This document shows positions 60,921-64,000 of a stretch of DNA of 64,000 nt, in pieces. The notes beneath the pieces were generated by a model. That model was not told the origin of the DNA, searched no databases, and was given only the letters and a program-made list of their open reading frames with translations. Numbering within the stretch: position 1 is the stretch's first letter; every line of letters begins with the position of its first letter. A program made the translations under genes and the position numbers. Source of the stretch: Xylanibacter ruminicola (GTDB lineage: Bacteria; Bacteroidota; Bacteroidia; Bacteroidales; Bacteroidaceae); contig NZ_FNRF01000001.1 in NCBI RefSeq assembly GCF_900107775.1, forward strand, positions 868,001 through 932,000, in the 5' to 3' direction.

Positions 60921-63269
60921 ATGAAAAAGGAACTTAAGACTATTGGCAGTTGGGCTATGATGGCGCTTGCTGCATTAATTACAAGTTGTAACACAGCAAC
61001 AGACATGGAACAGCAAATTGATGAACTCTACCAGAAGATGCCTCAGGAGGAGCGCATCGCACAGCTGAAGAGTATGTATATGGACGAACTCTTTGATGCT
61101 GACGGCAAGTTAGATACAGCCAAGTGTAAGGAACTGATACCTTATGGTATTGGTCATTTCTCACAGTTCTGCATGCAGCAGCCTCGCGATCCGAACGAAT
61201 TGCGCGATCGTGCTGTGGCTATTCAGGACTGGCTGATGCACCATACACCCAACGGTATCCCAGCACTTTTGCACGAAGAGGTGCTCTCGGGTATCAATAC
61301 CTTAGGTTCCACCATCTATCCCCAGCAGATTGGTCAGGCTGGTTCGTTCAACCCTGAGTTGGCTGAACTGAAAACACGTCAGACCAGTACACAGCTGCGT
61401 AAGATGGGTGGTATCTTTGCCCTGTCGCCAATGGTGGATGTATGTCGCACCCCCAGCTTTAATCGCTTGGAGGAGTCGTATGGCGAGGATGGCTACCTGT
61501 CGGCTGTGATGGGTACCGCTTTTGTAAACGGCTTGCAGCAGGGCGACTTGAAGAAAGGTGTTGGCGCCTGCTCTAAGCACTACTTAGGTTATGGTGGTGG
61601 CGGCGATGCCGACGAGAAGGAGATGATGGAAGAGATTCTGTTGCCTCACGAGACTATGATTCGTTTGGCTGGTAGCGTAGCTGTTATGCCAGGCTATCAC
61701 GAGGTGCATGGCACAAAATGTGTGGCTAACAGCGAGATTCTGCAGGATATTCTGCGTGGTTACGTAGGTTTCGATGGTATGGTGGTGAGCGATTATACCG
61801 CTATCGACCAGATTCCAAATATCGACAGCGCAGTAGAAAAGGCTGCCGCTGCCATCAATGGTGGTAACGATGTTGACTTCCCCTTTGGTGCCAACTACCA
61901 GCTTTTGCAGGAGGCTATCGATAAAGGTCTGGTTAAGCCCGAGGTGCTGGAGCGTGCCGTGAAGAATGTGCTGCGTATCAAGTTCCGTATGGGCTTGTTC
62001 GATAAGGATGCTTATCTCTACTCGAAGGAGGATGTCAAACTCGATACTCCCGAGGAGCGAAAGACGGCTTACGATATCGCTACCCAGAGTGTGGTGCTGT
62101 TGGAGAACAATGGGGTGCTGCCACTCAAGGAGGTGAAGAACGTGCTCCTTACTGGTCCTAATGCCAACTCTATCTGGGCTATGTGTGGCGACTATACCTA
62201 TCCTGCCATGTCGTACTTCTGGAAGAAGGTCGACTATAAGTCGGAGAATCCTCACATCGTGAAACTGCTCGAAGGTATGCAGAACCACAAGCCCGAGGGC
62301 GTGAACGTGATGTATTCGCGTGGTTGCGATTGGACCGAGGAGATTGAGACTAAATATGGCGAGCTGGGCGATGCACGTGCTTGGGAGTACGAGTTGCTGC
62401 ACCGTAAGGTGGATGCAGGCGAGAAGGCCGACAAAGCCGAAGCCCTGCAGATGGCTAAGGATGCCGATGTGATTATTGCTGCCGTGGGCGAGAACGTGAT
62501 GCTTTGTGGTGAGAACCGCGATCGTCAGGGCCTGCGCTTGCCAGGTAAGCAGGAGCAGTTTGTTGAGGAACTCATCCAGACAGGCAAACCTGTAGTGCTG
62601 GTGATGTTTGGCGGTAGAGCTCAGGTTATCTCTGGCTTAGCCGAGAAGTGCGCTGCCATCATTCAGGCCTGGTATCCAGGCGAGGAGGGTGGTAATGCTG
62701 TGGCCGACATCCTGTATGGTAAGGTATCGCCATCGGCTAAGCTCTCTGTCAGCTATCCTAATGTTGAGATCAACGAGCCTATCTGCTACAACTATGCTGC
62801 CGAGAAGGATGCACGTGTTGCATGGCCCTTCGGTTATGGTTTGAGCTATACCACCTTCGAGTATGCTAACTTAGAGGCTACAATCGAGGTTACTACCAAG
62901 GACGAGAGCTTTAACCTTACCTTTGATGTGAAGAATACAGGTAAGGTGGCAGCCGATGAGGTGGCACAGATCTATCTCTCGCCTGCCGATAAGAGTCAGC
63001 AGATTCGTCCTATCCAGCTGCAAGGCTTTGCCCGTGTATCGCTGAAGCCCGGTGAGAGCAAGAAGATTAGCGTGAAGATGTACACCGAGCAGTTAGGTTA
63101 TTATACCCATGATGGTCAGCGCCAGTGGAATATCCAGCCTGGCAAGTATGTCATTAAGGTAGGCGCATCTTCGCAGGATATCAAGCTGCAGCAGGAGATT
63201 AACGTAAGTGGCGAAGCTGTTAAAATGCCTCTGAGAAAGTACTATTTCTCGGAGGCTAAGCAGATTTAA
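60921..63269 (+). CDS. GH3-family beta-glycosidase lipoprotein
   Basis: Enzyme of 782 aa with a lipoprotein signal (ALITSCNTATD), so it is probably membrane-anchored. Barrel domain with GIPALLHEEVLSGI and CSKHYLGYG, nucleophile Asp291 in GMVVSDYTAID, the second alpha/beta domain (VLLTGPNANS, CGENRDRQGLRLPGKQEQF) and a C-terminal FN3-like domain (WPFGYGLSYTTFEY onwards). It acts on beta-linked glucose, xylose or similar termini. It ends the GH97-GH2-GH3 unit; together these would trim an oligosaccharide with alpha-galactosyl-like and beta linkages (inference). Confidence 0.94.
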   Translation: MKKELKTIGSWAMMALAALITSCNTATDMEQQIDELYQKMPQEERIAQLKSMYMDELFDADGKLDTAKCKELIPYGIGHFSQFCMQQPRDPNELRDRAVAIQDWLMHHTPNGIPALLHEEVLSGINTLGSTIYPQQIGQAGSFNPELAELKTRQTSTQLRKMGGIFALSPMVDVCRTPSFNRLEESYGEDGYLSAVMGTAFVNGLQQGDLKKGVGACSKHYLGYGGGGDADEKEMMEEILLPHETMIRLAGSVAVMPGYHEVHGTKCVANSEILQDILRGYVGFDGMVVSDYTAIDQIPNIDSAVEKAAAAINGGNDVDFPFGANYQLLQEAIDKGLVKPEVLERAVKNVLRIKFRMGLFDKDAYLYSKEDVKLDTPEERKTAYDIATQSVVLLENNGVLPLKEVKNVLLTGPNANSIWAMCGDYTYPAMSYFWKKVDYKSENPHIVKLLEGMQNHKPEGVNVMYSRGCDWTEEIETKYGELGDARAWEYELLHRKVDAGEKADKAEALQMAKDADVIIAAVGENVMLCGENRDRQGLRLPGKQEQFVEELIQTGKPVVLVMFGGRAQVISGLAEKCAAIIQAWYPGEEGGNAVADILYGKVSPSAKLSVSYPNVEINEPICYNYAAEKDARVAWPFGYGLSYTTFEYANLEATIEVTTKDESFNLTFDVKNTGKVAADEVAQIYLSPADKSQQIRPIQLQGFARVSLKPGESKKISVKMYTEQLGYYTHDGQRQWNIQPGKYVIKVGASSQDIKLQQEINVSGEAVKMPLRKYYFSEAKQI

Positions 63270-63281
63270 CCTAAAGATAAC
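63262..63281 (+). promoter_or_regulatory. 20 bp candidate activator site upstream of the DUF3836 gene (copy 2)
   Basis: AGATTTAACCTAAAGATAAC, identical to 46871-46890, ending 33 bp before the -7 motif at 63315-63322. It overlaps the last codons and stop of GH3, which does not explain the identity because copy 1 is wholly intergenic. Confidence 0.6.
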
Positions 63282-63314
63282 ATTACGATAACTCAATGCT
63301 TGTGCAACTTTTCG

Positions 63315-63322
63315 TACCTTTG
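63315..63322 (+). promoter_or_regulatory. -7 promoter motif for the DUF3836 gene
   Basis: TACCTTTG followed by CAACG, 43 bases upstream of the ATG. Confidence 0.6.
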
Positions 63323-63365
63323 CAACGTCAAACAGATAAAAATAACAATTTAAAACGATAAAGGT

Positions 63366-63785
63366 ATGAAAGCAATCATCACAGCAGCAATGGTTATCGC
63401 CATGTGTCTTAGCACTGTTAGTTCGTATGCAGCTAACAATCAGAGTGAGGCTCAGAAGGTTGAGTATCGTTATGAATACGATGAGCAGGGTCGCCTTGCC
63501 TTCAAGGAGATGCTGAGCTGGGATGAAGCCACACAGCAGTGGCAGAAGAGCAGCCGCCTGACTTATAAGTACTTTAAGAATGGCTACAATGTAGAGGTAA
63601 GCATGTGGAATGCCGAGAAGCAGACCTATGATATCCCCTCGCAGGTAACACTCTACCGTTCGCAGGCTCCTAATCTTACAACGGTTAAGACCTATAAGAT
63701 GAACGAGGCACACGACAACATGTACCTTACCAGTCGTACGGTAGTCATGGAACCGCTGAACACTTATCTGCTGGCTAGTAAGTAA
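63366..63785 (+). CDS. DUF3836 family secreted protein
   Basis: Protein of 139 aa with a signal peptide (to about residue 23, SSYAANN). The mature part has YD-repeat-like features, VEYRYEYDEQGRLAFKEMLSWDEATQQWQKSSRLTYKY, typical of the small DUF3836 proteins of Bacteroides and Prevotella, which are often abundant and stress- or growth-regulated. Function unknown. It has its own promoter, an upstream 20 bp element shared with the CPBP-like gene, and a terminator. Confidence 0.82.
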   Translation: MKAIITAAMVIAMCLSTVSSYAANNQSEAQKVEYRYEYDEQGRLAFKEMLSWDEATQQWQKSSRLTYKYFKNGYNVEVSMWNAEKQTYDIPSQVTLYRSQAPNLTTVKTYKMNEAHDNMYLTSRTVVMEPLNTYLLASK

Positions 63786-63827
63786 ATTCTCTCTCTTTAA
63801 ATTATAAAAACCCTTAAAGGGTAAAAG

Positions 63828-63863
63828 AATCCGTGGTCAGTTTACACTGATTACGGATTTTCT
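63828..63863 (+). terminator. Intrinsic terminator after the DUF3836 gene
   Basis: AATCCGTGGTCAG pairs with CTGATTACGGATT (13 bp, two G-U pairs) across TTTACA and runs into TTCTT, 42 bp after the stop. Its tail abuts the next -7 motif. Confidence 0.7.
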
Positions 63864-63866
63864 TAG

Positions 63867-63874
63867 TAACTTTG
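63867..63874 (+). promoter_or_regulatory. -7 promoter motif for the DUF3737 gene
   Basis: TAACTTTG followed by CACCC, 28 bases upstream of the ATG at 63903. Confidence 0.6.
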
Positions 63875-63902
63875 CACCCGAATTTATAATAATACAAAAA
63901 CA

Positions 63903-64000
63903 ATGGAACTAATTAGAGGTAAGGAATTTGGAGGCGAGAGGCCTCTGTTTGCCGCTCATGATTTGAGATTAGAAGAGATTACAATTGTAGATGGAGAGTC
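63903..64000 (+). CDS. DUF3737 family protein (5' end only)
   Basis: The first 32 codons are present before the window edge. The start MELIRGKEFGGERPLFAAHD followed by LRLEEITIVDGES matches the N-terminus of DUF3737 proteins, which form right-handed beta-helix folds of unknown function. The remaining part is outside the window. Confidence 0.75.
   Translation, partial: MELIRGKEFGGERPLFAAHDLRLEEITIVDGE

Noticed and set aside
57139..63269. Polysaccharide utilisation locus in the strict sense
   Set aside because: No SusC/SusD pair or sensor accompanies the glycosidases; the TonB receptor at 52282 has DUF4249, not SusD, and lies on the other strand.

Overview
The window is a chromosomal segment of a Bacteroidales bacterium, most likely Prevotella in the broad sense. 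The evidence is the recurrent Bacteroidetes -7 promoter motif TAnnTTTG (at least 19 good copies, many as TATCTTTGCA or TACCTTTGCA), a complete Bacteroidetes-type division and cell wall (dcw) cluster, an RprXY-like two-component system, a TonB receptor with a DUF4249 lipoprotein, DUF3836, DUF3737 and DUF3109 proteins, and secreted GH95, GH97, GH2 and GH3 glycosidases. The MurE DNPR motif predicts meso-diaminopimelate peptidoglycan.

Layout. 1-9.7 kb (minus): rimP-nusA-infB runs into sufB, an NCS2 purine permease, sufC and sufD (cut by the window edge), behind one promoter with a hairpin leader. 9.8-14.1 kb: an S41 protease, tRNA-Asn, a small membrane protein, a fragment resembling a phage-type M15 peptidase, and an FN3-like lipoprotein. 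14.2-17.0 kb (plus): gpmI, ung and a DUF3109 protein. 17.0-25.6 kb: a GH95 glycosidase with an overlapping AraC regulator, divergent from ptb-buk and two membrane sensors. The two units share an almost perfectly symmetric promoter region. 25.6-29.4 kb: gyrB, rpsT with a structured leader behind tRNA-Glu, and recO.

29.4-44.9 kb (minus): the dcw cluster in the order mraZ-rsmH-ftsL-ftsI-murE-mraY-murD-ftsW-murG-murC-ftsQ-ftsA-ftsZ, with a three-repeat MraZ-type box at the mraZ promoter. 45.0-49.8 kb: a probable glycine-lipid acyltransferase pair, a degenerate CPBP-like membrane protein, and rprX/rprY. 49.8-55.3 kb (minus): a TonB receptor, DUF4249 lipoprotein and plug-domain protein cassette. 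55.4-57.0 kb: two orphan lipoprotein genes converge on a 526 bp highly structured non-coding element. 57.1-64 kb (plus): a GH97-GH2-GH3 operon, a DUF3836 protein and the start of a DUF3737 gene.

The observations I rate highest are: (i) the 526 bp element at 55996-56521, with identical inverted 41 bp blocks, two perfect palindromes and four 22 bp-periodic dyads; (ii) an identical 20 bp element (46871-46890 and 63262-63281) exactly 33 bp upstream of the -7 motifs of two unrelated genes; (iii) the symmetric divergent promoter at 20305-20370; and (iv) a kinase-dead sensor overlapping a complete histidine kinase behind ptb-buk.
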